This document shows positions 51,330 through 63,300 of a DNA stretch of 64,000 nt, one piece after another. The notes beneath the pieces are model-generated. The model did not search any database. It worked only from the letters and a program-made list of their open reading frames with translations, and was not told the DNA's origin. The position numbers were made by a program, and so were the translations under genes. Numbering within the stretch: position 1 is the first letter of the stretch; every line of letters starts with the position of its first letter. Source of the DNA: Daphnia pulex (taxonomy: Eukaryota > Arthropoda > Branchiopoda > Diplostraca > Daphniidae); assembly GCF_021134715.1 (NCBI RefSeq), contig NC_060020.1, positions 1,054,001-1,118,000 of the forward strand, written 5' to 3'.

Positions 51330-52282
51330 TCTTACAAACCAAATAACAAGTTATTATTGAGTAGAGACGACAACACATGATCTAAGTATCCTCTGAATTG
51401 ATGGCTTTAATTTGAAATTCAATCGGTAAAATCTCAAAATTATTGAAGAATCAACACGAAATATTATTAGAAAAAATTAAAATAAGAAAAAAACTGAACA
51501 AATCTAAATGTTGATATTTTCGAACTTAAAGTTCGTCTGATGCATGTTTTCTTTTTAGAGAAACAAATGACGATCAATTTGAATTGCCCACCAAGGCCGT
51601 CAGGTGGCGATACTTGTTAGTTATTGTTATTCTTGCATAGAAATCCAAATGCCAAATGCGCAGATCAGTCGATATCAGCAGCTGGAGATTGGTAATCAAA
51701 AGCTAGCTTATTAGTTAATACTTGATGGCTGATAACATTCCTGAATCATTTGTTGAAGATACGACTTTCTGAAGCATATCGAGTCATTGTAAAGTAAAAC
51801 CCAGACACAACTGTTCAAATCTATCCTTGCCTACTCATTTCGATGCAAAACTTGTTGTGTGTATGTCATATAATGAGTACAGTTTCGTTGTACTCGACGT
51901 GAATTAACTGAATCGTATCGGTCACGACATTGCCACCATGTATTGTTCTTCCGACGTGTTTAGATAGGCAGTGAATTGTTCTTGTAACTGGAAAAAAGCA
52001 TTAACTGGAGAAAGGCCATTTCGAACTTTGTTGTTGTTCAGTTTCCACCCGTCAGCAGTGTCCACGGAGCTGCAGTGCGTCAGTGGAGGCGCTTCGATCG
52101 TTTGAGAATCAGAACTTTGGCATCGTTTCAGACTCACGACCTGTGTATTGTGTGCTCAAGTCGCAGTTATATCAACCCTCTCACGAGTGCTCCTTCTTCG
52201 CCTGGCCATACCATCAATTGACTAAATTAACCTTCGCCTTTTCCAAGGACACTCAACATGTTGAACGTCCGTTTCGTCCGAG

Positions 52283-52569
52283 ATGTCGTCTAAATCTTCC
52301 GGTTGTCAGGTAAGCAAGTGACAATTGGCAATATTCCTTGTATGTAGTACCACGTACTTTTAAGAGCTCTAGCAGCTCAAGGGTCAAGGGTTTGGTCAGA
52401 AGCTGCTGTCAAGTGGAGGCTGGCAATTGTCCCAAGAATTTCAAGGTTAAAGCTAGACGTGGAACAGGAAATTATAGATGTGTTGCCTAACGAAGTTTTG
52501 CCCCTGGATCGATATTCGCACATTTTCTTGGAGGCCAATGGCAAGGTCGGTACGCTGGCTGATTGTTAA
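52283..52569 (+). CDS. Unrecognised 82-residue two-exon protein
   Basis: Exon 52283-52309 encodes MSSKSSGCQ and ends CAG before GTAAGC, an ideal donor. Exon 52348-52569 starts after TATGTAG in the same phase and encodes 73 residues and a TAA. Protein pieces include LLRALAAQGSRVWSEAAVKW, LKLDVEQEIIDVLPNEVL and PLDRYSHIFLEANG. Mixed charged and hydrophobic, helix-prone, with no signal peptide. The intron is 38 bp, shorter than usual, which is the main reason for doubt. The gene diverges from FBXW4, with 953 bp between start codons. I do not recognise the family; a small mitochondrial or complex subunit is possible but not supported. Confidence 0.5.
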
Positions 52570-55500
52570 AGTCAATTGTTTACAAATTTAGTTATCGTAA
52601 CTGCCGCTAGATGACAGTCTCACCATTTGTCGCGACATAAAGTTCCCGCGGGAATTCATGAGGATTTTTATTTTTTTTTCTTCCCTGTTCACGTTTGCTC
52701 ACACGACGACGACGAGGTAAATCTTTAAGTTAAAATTCCCCGTTCAACTATGACGGAAAGCATTTAAGCTGACCTAGGCCGAAATAAACACAGAATTGCG
52801 ACGAAGAACATGTAATGAACGACGCGGATTTGGCGTTCAGCAAACAGCAGCGGTTTATCAATCCGGAGACCGAACAATAGAGCTAGGTTTGCAGATCGAT
52901 GGCGTTGACGTCATATAGACAAGCCTGCCGATTACGTATATATATTACTCTCAGTTCGCCACAGTGTTGTCAAAGCGACTCGTTTCATCTTTTTGTACGA
53001 CATTATTTCTTTTTTTTTCGCGATGAATCGGCAAAACATTGAATAACATTCCTTCTTTCACATCCTCCATCTCCTCTTGAAAGCCAGAGAAGGGTAATTT
53101 CGATTGTAATCAAATTTCTCGATGGGGGTTAACGATCTTAAATTCTGGAATGGTTTCAATAGGAATGGCCGATTTTAGTGAAACGTGATTCACTAAAGAG
53201 TTTGGGTGGGCACTGATTTAGTCAATTTCATTATCCCCATCTTACAACATATCAGATTGATACCGATAGAAGAAAGAAACATACCAATCCCAGTTAAAAA
53301 AAGAAAAGAGAATGGAAAAAGCTAGGAGGATCCGGCGACGCAGACTCTCTGCAGTTCTCGCTTAGGTCTCCGCCCACCTTTGCGTGAAACGACGCCAGCA
53401 ACAACTTTGCACGTGCGTGGCTCACCCCGAAAAGCAGCGCCGTGGGGAGAGTGAGAGAGAGAGAGAAGGCGGACACACGCACACAAAAAAGATAAATGTA
53501 TGTGTATGAAGATCAGTGCTGGTTGATCCAGCCGGAGCTTCCGAACGTCATCAAATTGAGCTCGTCGCCCAATTTTTTGGGGGGTTTGTTTTTGGTTTTA
53601 CATAATTTCATCGATTGCGTAACTTTCGAGAAATTCTCGTTATATTCTACCGTGTGGTACGTGTTTCATCTGCGATTGGGGAGGTACAAACAGGAGCACC
53701 AATCACGGTAAATAATCGGCATTGCAAATCGAATGGCAACGACAAAATTTCGTTTGTTTAAAGCGTAGAATTAAATTTTGTATCCCGTCAGTTTTAAATG
53801 TCTGTCCGAGCTTTTGGTCTGATTTCAATAATAATGATCCCTCCTTCTGTTTGTACATGACGACGTCGACGCCAAATCTGTGCACGAGGTATGAATGAGT
53901 GTTCTCACGCACGGAACGAACCATCTTGACAAGTCGCGACCCAGCCTTTACCTTAGAATCGCAACCAAAAATGAGTGAGAGAGGAATAAACTTCAAGTTT
54001 TAAAAAAGAAGGGGGCTGGAATAGAAAGTCGTAAAGTTCCTGGTTTGATCAATACTCTTCGCAAACTTTTGGCACAGGCCAGCGCCCGAGCGAAATTTTT
54101 TCTAACTCGAGTAGAACTGAATGTTGATTGAATCGTGGCGAAATTCGCACAATCCTCCAAACGGATAAATTTTTGCGTGTCGGCCGCTTTCCGTATTTGC
54201 TCGAATTTTTAACATTTTGGCTCGGCATTGTAGAGCACTTAAAAGGAACCTGCCTTCTCGTAGTAGTAGTATTGACCCGCTTGTGTTCATCGGACTGTCG
54301 ATTGGCATGCCTAATGAGAGAACCTCCTCTTGTCCTTGTCGACCTGCTCCTCCCTCGATATGCAGATTAGAGAGTCTCTCTCATACATGCCCGCACTAGT
54401 CCTTCATCAAAATGCTGACAGTTCACGCTGGGCATGTTGCCATGATTCAATATTCGTCTGCTCTTTTTTCCTCCTCCTTCTTCTATATGGCATATAGAAG
54501 AGCTCTAGCTGGAGAGATCTCATTTTTATTTCTTTACGATTCCTTTTCTTTTCCTTTATTCTTTCTGAACACGTTTTGCGAGAAAAACGAATGACGTGGC
54601 TCATCAATTCGAAGGCCTTCTTTTATTTGAAAAAAATATATTTCCTGGGTATTTATAGGCCTTCAAAAATGATCTAGACTGATCTCTGCGCCCCGCCCTT
54701 TTGCAGTGGTCACTGACAAACGGCGTTATCTTTCGCCAATGTAGGAAGGAACAAATGATGAACAACAATATCAAAAATGGATGCCATATTATCAAGCTCC
54801 CTCCCAGTGCCGTTGGTCATTAATGTTCGATGAGTTCCGCTTCAAAGCTCAAAGCTGTTCCCGCATGAGAAGCAGGGGGAATAACCATTCGACCTTTAAG
54901 TGCGTCCCGCCGTCTTGAACTTGATCATGAAATTTATATGATCAAGTTTCCTCTTCCTTGTCATATTCCGTATAGTCCTCTGGAAGCCAACCGCAGCTTT
55001 GATGGTTACGGTGCCCTCTCCGTGTTATTCCCCTTTCCAAAAACAAACAGAAGGAATAACAAATAACTTTTGCTGCTTCCGAACGATGACGTCGCGTCCA
55101 GTGTTATATATTTTTAGAAGCAGGAAAGAATAGCGAGAGCAAAATAACCGAACAATTCATAATAAATAAAAACAGTCTGGATGAAACAGGTCAGCAGAGA
55201 TGCCTTTGCCCCGCGCACACCCAAAGTGCTGCGTCTCGCAACTGGACGCCGGCCAGCAACAGTAATTTCTTTAGCGAGAGAACGAAACTGAGATTTTCTC
55301 TTCTTTTTTTGTCGTGTCAAGAACAATTTGCGGGCTAATTGCGGTTCCTAATGGACTACAACGGCGACCGGACATTAATGAAGCCAAGTGATTTCGATTG
55401 GCAGCAGCCCGGCGTCCAAATCGAATTAAAATAGAAAGGGCAGAAAAAAACAGACTATCATTGTTGATCACTCTCGATTGCACAAGGATTGGCTTTCATT

Positions 55501-58500
55501 TTTGCCTTTGGCTCAGTGATGAAGGTCTAATTGATAACATCAAATGGGGGGTGAGCAGCATTGCTACGTGATTACGTATTCTGTTGGTAGGCAATTCGGT
55601 AACAATATAGACTTGCATAGAAATTGCGTCGAAGCTCCTATTGTGAAAGATATGGTAAACGTTTTGGGTTGAAATAGAGTTACATGGTTCAAAACGGTCG
55701 GCGTCCGTCCTCCTTTTTGCGTTCAATATCCAATATATCAGTCAGCAGCAATTGATAATATGGAAATTGGGAATTTTCAAGTTTTGGCGGTGACGTGTAC
55801 AACTTTAGAGAGCGACAGCAAGCATCTCTCTACAAATAGATAAAAGTGGATAAATAGTACCAGTCGCGAGGCGACTGGGTTTCCTTTGTTGAACTGGTGA
55901 CATGCCAATCCGATTTTTGCTTCAGTCGAGAGGTTAGGGGGAAAAAGTACTAGCAGAAGCGTTTGGAATATCTACATGTATCGATAAAGAGTTATTGGTT
56001 GAAAAGCTCAGTCTTGACAATGTCTACACTTCTCGACTGTATTACTTTATAGCGAGACCCCTTTTTCCTAGATTTGATTTACGTCGAAAAATTTCCAAGA
56101 TCTTTATTGTTGTCATGGGAATAAACGACGTGCATCGCAGTACTCTGGAGGTAAACAAAGCATAGGGGAAAAGTGGGCAGGCAGACTTCACTGGATGTGT
56201 GTACGTACGTACTCTGGGACTTGGGAGTGAGAGAGAGAGCTATATACGACACACAAGGACTCCCACCCCGTGTTTTCGATTGGTGGTCGTTACCCTGTCT
56301 TCTCTCTCCTCATGGATGGATCAATATCAGAACATGGCGAAAAAGACGAGTCTCAAGCCAAAGTAAAAAAATATAAAAATAAAAAACAAGGAGAAAAAAG
56401 ACGATGGTGGGATGTGAACCAACAAACAAAAGAGACGGACTAGGCCAGCTGACAGGATGAATGGCCCTCCCCAACACATGCAAACCCTGTCCATCGTCGA
56501 AAGATAGGGTTATCTGTTTGACTAAGACTCGCCTCCCCTCCGACTAAACCTCCTTGTACGTCCAACATGCTCTACATGGTTGTCGTCGCAGTCCTCCGTC
56601 AGTCGTCAAATATAGACTAGGCAGTTGGATTGAATGCGATGTTAGTTGCACCATCCGCTTAGCGCATACAACCAACTTGAGAGAGTGGCCGTCTTGCTCC
56701 GTCTTTAATCCCCCCGCCTCGCATCGCAGACTCTGTGTGTATTCAGAGATGAAGTTGCGAATGATGAGCATTGCGACGTAGACTGTGTGTATATAGAGGG
56801 GGGGGGCCACAGTCAGTGATTGAAAAGAAGAACTCTTAATCCAATCGTGTTTCAGAGATGGGGGGGGGCGGCGTCCTTATTAGGTTATCAGGTGCAGCTC
56901 AGCCGCTGAACCCAATGCGTCGCAACTTCTCGGATGCCTTTGATTCATTTCGGCTGGACGCAAACTCGAACTAGCAAGACTCGAGCTAAGGTTTGATAGC
57001 CCGGGATTTTCAATGAATAAAGACAAGACATTCCGCTGTAACTAAGGGGCTCTAGTCGAGATTAATTCTTATTTGCATACCTTTTTTTTGGGGGTGGGGA
57101 AATGCCAAACTTTGAGCTCTTTCCTATTTATTTTATCGTTTAAAAAATGTGTTTGGATTGAGCAGCCTCTGATAACGGGTCAGACAATATTTGGATAATC
57201 AAATCAACGTCAGAGTCGTGAAAAAAAAAGAAAATGAAATTGAATTTCTGAGATGACGTTTGGCTGAGTGGGAACATCAAAAGACGTGATGGATGAGAGA
57301 CCTGTTTAATCGTCAATTTCCGATTTGTTGACTCGGTTCTCAACTTCCCAATTTGATATGGAAAACCGGTGCTGCTGCTGGTGGTTTCTGCGGTGTAGAA
57401 TTCTCGATGGCATCATTTAAACGATAGGACCTTGAACGAAAGTATTCGGCGTTGCGTGAGTTTTATCACGTGTACCATCAATTCGAATGTTCTCCATTCC
57501 CATGACGAAGAGAAAAAAAAGTAAATAAAGAAAAAAAAAACAAACATTAAAGTCAAATGCAATAGTGGGCAATTGATGTGCAAAGTGCAGGTGGTGGTGA
57601 TGGCCTAGCCAGCCGTGTATATGCAATTCAACCGGAACATGACATCAGCCATTTGACGTCACGGGAGAGACGAAGGCGCGGTTCGTTTCTCCTCCTTCCG
57701 ACCGTTCAATCCACCCGCGCTCTGTACGAATGCAATATTATGCAACCATTCGTACCTACCGGATGTACGAAAACGTTTATTTTTTTCTGCTGGTCGGGGT
57801 AAAAACACATTTATTAAAAAATGTCTCTTTTTCTGTTTTGTTTAAACAAATATCTGCGTCGTCGAGCCACTTCCTTTTCTCTCCCCGGCATCGTTTGTTG
57901 ACCTCAAACCTCCAAAAATGTTGGATGAATCCTATGGTCTTGTGACCAGCCGAGTGGAAATGTTCTCAGTTCTTATCTCTTTTTTCTTCTCCGCCCCTCC
58001 GTTCGTGTTTGTGGGAGCGGCTGCGATACACACTATAATGCTGTGTGCCGCGTGTGTGTGTGTGTGTGTGTTTGTACGTATATCAGCTGCTCAATTGGCC
58101 CGCACGGAGTTCAGTCGTTCCCTCGGGTCTGTCCTTAAAAATACTCGCGCAACAACTTTTCTTTTCTCGCCTTCAATTTTTTCCGCGTTCCCCACCACCA
58201 CCACCATAGTGTCGCGGTTGTTCTTTGTTTTTCTATTTCTGGCGGATTCTTTGTTTTTTATTATTATTTGGTGAAATCGAGTTTGAAATTACCAAAAAGG
58301 AAAAATAGGAGTATATAAGTTCCGCTTCTTCTTAATTTTTCGTCTCGAGTGGCACAACAAAGTCGCTCATTTTGGATGAATCCTTCCGGCCATCGTCGTA
58401 TTCTCCCCAGCAAAATTTCCGGGAGAACTACTACTACTCCACCGACCATCAACAGGTGCCATTGGGTGCAGTTGTGCAGTACGAATAGTTTGTTCTCGGT

Positions 58501-60180
58501 TCGCTGTTGGCTGACCTGAATTCGAATTTGTTTCCTCCAATTTCGTTCGCTGATTGGTCCCGATGGCCGCAGCCGACGCTTGTGAATCCAAGACCCATCT
58601 GGGCAAACGCGGGGTAAGGATCGAACTGTGACAGGTCGATCTGCTTTCATTTTATTTTTTGTTCCCGATGACAGGATCGCACAAACGGCAAATTGTGGAT
58701 TCCGCACGTTTAGATTTTTGTTCTCTATTTTAGATTTTGTCTTGTTGAAAAATGTTTTGCTATTTATTATTTTGCCTGTTGTCGTGTGGTCAAGTCGTGC
58801 TGCATCCCCGCTCTTTTCGATTCGATCGCGCACGATATACCAGTACCGGAACTCACCACCCCCCATCCTTGCACCGGCTGATCATCTCCAAACCTGCGAA
58901 TGTTTCATTGACGAAACGAAACGGATGACGAATGCCACACAAAAGTAATAAAACAATCAGATGAAATTAGTTCTTCCCCCCCACCCGAAATAAGTTCCCC
59001 GACAAAATATAGACCACATGAAAAAAGGTATTAACTGCATTCTTTGGTCTTTCATTTACCCTAGCGTATGTCTTCCACTCAATGGCGCACTTTCATCTTG
59101 TTTTTTATTTTATTTTATTTGCTTATTATTTCGCTGTCGTCGAGCGAACACATTCCTCCGTGTCGCTTATTCCTTATTTTTTTTCTTTTTCTGTCGACTA
59201 CTGATAATATCACGATCGTGACTGGTAGATTTATTCTTTATGGCGAGAGGTCGCCGTTACTAGTGCAAAGCTAGCCAACCGTGTGACGAGCAAAAGGGGG
59301 AGGGGGGTCTCGGAACTTTTTTGTACTGTCGTCAAATCCTTTGCACTGATCTCTTCTTCTTGGCGTCTCCGGCTCCCCTTTTGTGTCCCGTCTCTTTTCT
59401 CTTATGGTCCGACGCGTCCTCCTCTTTTTGCCCCCCTCCACTCGTTCGGACCAACTCTTAATCACTTGGCCGATGTGAAAGGCTTCTTTATTTTATTTCA
59501 TTTTATTTTTTTGGCGCTTCTCTCCGCACAATGGCAGCCATTGTGTGGAGAGATTTTCCTTTTTATTTTTATATATTATATCTGCGGTAAATGCTTAGAT
59601 AGACATAAGAGTGGTATTTCTTTCTTTATCTATCAGCGTCGTAAAAATAATAATAAAGGAACGGCGAAATAATAATATGTTGTAAATTACGCGGGTTTTG
59701 GAGGGCGGTATTAAAAAATTGCTTTTCAAAACAGCTGCCGAGTCATTTCCGGTCTTATAACAACGATATCAAAAAGATATGAGATTAGTGATTATTTATT
59801 GGATGCTATCTTGCGCATCCAATCGTGACGTCGAGTCGAAATGTGATGCTGATATTATTTGCGACGCACTGAAAGAATAAGAAAAAAGAAATGCGATTAT
59901 ACAATTTCAAAATTGCGTAGTAGCACTATAACGGTGTTTTTTTAAAATCTGGTTTCTTTTTTCTAAAGAACAACGTAGTTTGTGTCAAGTTACGCCCACT
60001 AAGGTCATGCGGGTTTTCTTATAAAACTTCACTGATCCTGCATATTTGATTTCTTTGTGACGCATTTGAGAGAGACTATGAATGTCTGTGTGCTGTTGGG
60101 TTGTGGGCCATCAAATTACTTGATGTCTGGATGACGTAATTAATTTTGTTTTTTGTTTTTTCTTACGGATGAAATTGCAG
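52570..60180. other. Non-coding interval upstream of RhoBTB
   Basis: No supported coding exon. A donor-like GACGACGAG followed by GTAAAT at 52717 could end a RhoBTB leader exon. There is a (TG)n repeat at about 58051-58071. Runs of pyrimidines and TATA-like strings are common and not specific. Confidence 0.4.
59521..59551. repeat. Short inverted repeat
   Basis: Arms of 14 bases around CAG (TCTCCGCACAATGG on the left) pair with a single mismatch. No gene context. Confidence 0.7.
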
Positions 60181-60311
60181 GTGCTGGACGTTCAGCCGGT
60201 GCCGGATTACAGGTGCCGGATATCGGAGAAAAGTGCGCGGAGGATAGCCGAGAGCGGTGATGGACTGGCGGTCACACGTCGGCATCATCACAATCACAAT
60301 AAGGCACAACA
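60181..60311 (+). other. RhoBTB: RhoBTB 5' untranslated part of first coding exon
   Basis: The region follows an acceptor (AAATTGCAG, ending 60180) and runs to the start codon. An in-frame TAA at 60300-60302 shows that translation cannot begin further upstream in this exon. Confidence 0.6.
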
Positions 60312-63300
60312 ATGATGGATAATGAGCTGTCAAATCAGGAATTGGTGAAATGCGTCGTGGTCGGCGACACGGCCGTTGGCAAGACGCGGCTCATCTGCGC
60401 CAGGGCCTGCAACAAGAAGGTCTCCCTTTCCCAGCTGCTCAACACGCACGTGCCCACAGTTTGGGCCATCGATCAGTACCGCATCTACAAGGAAGTGAGT
60501 GTCAATTTGATATCGAATGAGCTCTCCATTTATCCCCCGTCTCTATCCGCATTCCGGCGCCCCTTTTTGATCTTTTGGTGGCCGAGTGTCGTCAAGTTTG
60601 CGGAAGATGCAATAACGATGACACCTTTTCCGAGACCCCATCGAGGATTTATCTCTTGCCGTTATTATCCCGTATACATATCAAACAAGAGTGTGATATG
60701 AGTCGACGGTCGTAAAAACAGAAGAAAGAAAGTCACCTGACCTATCCGGCACTAATATCCAGCCTTTTTCTTTTTATGCTCGCACACAACGCAGTGTATT
60801 ATTTCACGTGATTCAGATTTCCCAGAGAATCGCGTGATATTGTCATGAGAGAGCATTTGGAATTCAATCAGTGTGCGTTTCATTTAGCCGAGAGTCTCGG
60901 CTAAATCTGGGTCTCGGCCCGAGACCCAGATTTTTTTTCTCTATTGCGTACAAGTGGATTAGTCATTTCGATTGGGATTGGCTTTTTCCGATATTCACGT
61001 CGGGCCAATTGTCTCCGTCATTGTCCGCCCGTAGAGAGAATACAATCATCATCCATTTCCGCAGTCATTGCCTGGATACCGGCTGCTGATTCGCCCAAAA
61101 CAAAAGTATCAAAGAAAAAAAAAAGGACCTGCTCCTCAATTGAATTCTAATCACGACCTACATGCCGTTCAATACTCTGCCCGACTTGCTGCAATATTCC
61201 GCTTCAATGCAAAGCTTTTGTGTAGTATGTCAACGGACCAAAAAATCTCTTTCGCTTCGCTTTTTTGTTTGTTTTTCGTGCCGTTGTTATAATATTCTTC
61301 ATCTTGTTATGTTCGCTCTTCCTCTTTTGATTTCTTGCTACTTTTTATTCAATGGCGTACGCTCTTTTTTAAAGGGTTTTTCTCCCTTTATGTTTGAAGG
61401 GCGTCGTTGCCAGACCAGATCGTTTCCGCGCATGAGACTGGGCTGGTCGTTTTTATTGAAGATTTTCATCGGTTTTGTTATTTATTTCTATCATTTTTTT
61501 GTTGTTTTTCTCCCTGGTCCTCCTGCTGGCGCCATAGTCCTCCATCTTCGGAACGTATGGGCGGCAACTCGGCAAGTGTCGGTTCGAAACAGATTTAATG
61601 GACGGCGGAGAATTGAAGTGTTTTTTTTTTTTTTTTTTAAGGAATTTCAAGGCTGCGATAGCAATTGATTGCGTCGTGGAAAGTTATTTTTTTCTTCCTT
61701 CCAAGGTTCCAAGGATGCTGGATTGACTGGTTTTGGTAGTTTTATAGCGAATAGACTGCTGCATAGTGTTGAACGAAACACTATGTGCATTTCTCTGGTT
61801 TCTTTTTGTCTTGGAGGCCGCTGGAGGTTATCGACTTGCGTTGCCCAATTTCTGCGACGTGACCAAACCGAAGTCACAGAAGAGAGCGTCGGACTTTTTA
61901 TTATTATTTTTTCTTTCCAGACAAATGTGTCGCAATATCCACCCCTCTTTTGTTTTCTTTGCATCCGCGTTTGATTATTTTTAGCTTTTTCTTGCGGCGG
62001 CGGCGGCGGTGCAAGGACAGCAGTTCATTTCCCCTCTACAGTGTTTTAGATCGTCCTGTTTAGCTTTGTGGTCGGTGGTTTTTTTCTAAATTTTTCGTTA
62101 TCTTTTCTTCTGTACTTGTCGACAGGTTTTGGAGCGCTCCTGGGAGGTGGTTGACGGAGTGAATGTCTCGCTGCGACTATGGGACACTTTCGGCGACCAT
62201 GAAAAAGACCGGCGTTTCGCCTATGGAAGGTGAAAATAATTCGAATTTTATACTAAAAAAAGGTCCCAGCGTTTTATCATTAATCACGGGCTTCAAGTTC
62301 TCCGGACAGGCATTAGTGTCGTTTTATTCTTAAAAAAAAAAAAGCTATACTGAAGAACGAGCTTTGGCCTCCCCCCCACTGCCACACGTCCTTCCATAAC
62401 CAAATGTGCAGATTCCGGCTAGCTCCATCTCGGCACCCAATGCGGAAAAGCATTGGAGGGGGGTTCTGATATCCTGCTGTTGCCGACCTTGACGTGTCTA
62501 GCCATACATGATCTTTTTTATAATCACATCACGGGCACCCCTTTTTTATTTATTTTGATTTTTTGTTGATGTAAAGTTGTTTCTGTTTTGGCTGGGCTTG
62601 ACTTGCCCAAACGAATTGATGATGTGATGAACAATCATTTTCATTCCGTTGTTTGCGCTGTAATCAGGGGACTTGCGATAACTTTGCGGTTCTGCATCCA
62701 TCTCTGTCCATAAAATGAATCGATATTGGCGAAAGGAGTCGACAGAGTGAAGAAAAAAAGAAGTAGAGCGAGAAATTGATCTTATCACGCAATTTGATGA
62801 ATGTATATGCCGATGGCAACTCTCGCGTGAGGTTTATTTTTATTTTCGCCTTTATAGACCGTGGCGAGTCAAGTTCATCTTGACTTTGTCGACACCTCCC
62901 CCTTTTTTCTTTTCTATTTGTAGCAATAGGGACGGTGGGGGGTCGATCAAGGAACGTTTTTAAATGCAGGAACCCGCCAACTTTGTATTGATCCAACCAT
63001 TTCGGTCGAGACTCGTCTCTTTCTCTCTCTCTTCACCTCACGCTTTCTTGCTCTCGTCTCGTACAGCAGAAAAGAAGGATGAACAAAAAGTGAACTATGT
63101 ATAGAGCTCTCTAAAGGAAGACTTTCATTTAAAAGCGACTATAGGACTATAAGCCGGAGCACTGCCAATCGCCAAGGAGATCGTAAAACCAGTGGCCAGT
63201 TGCCGGGGGGAGAAAAGAAATTCACCAAGAAGCTATAGAACCCTATGGCAACTCTATAATAATAGCTCTTGATATTACTCAAAATACGGAGCTAGATGAC

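Noticed and set aside
51922..52137. A minus-strand open frame (…NAFFQLQEQFTAYLNTS…) that looks protein-like
   Set aside because: It lacks an ATG apart from those in its last few codons, and no upstream minus-strand exon with a matching phase was found. A candidate upstream piece beginning MLSVLGKGE joins in the wrong frame. It remains possible, but I cannot support it.
56403..56460. A tRNA-like match on the minus strand (TGGCCTAGTCCG with GGTTCACATCCC and a T run)
   Set aside because: The boxes resemble tRNA promoters, but the T-arm stem has mismatches and I could not fold an acceptor stem, so it is not called as a tRNA gene.
58264..58866. A 200-codon minus-strand open frame
   Set aside because: It is long, but its opposite strand is also largely open and the residues are low in structure. 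No family features, so taken as chance.
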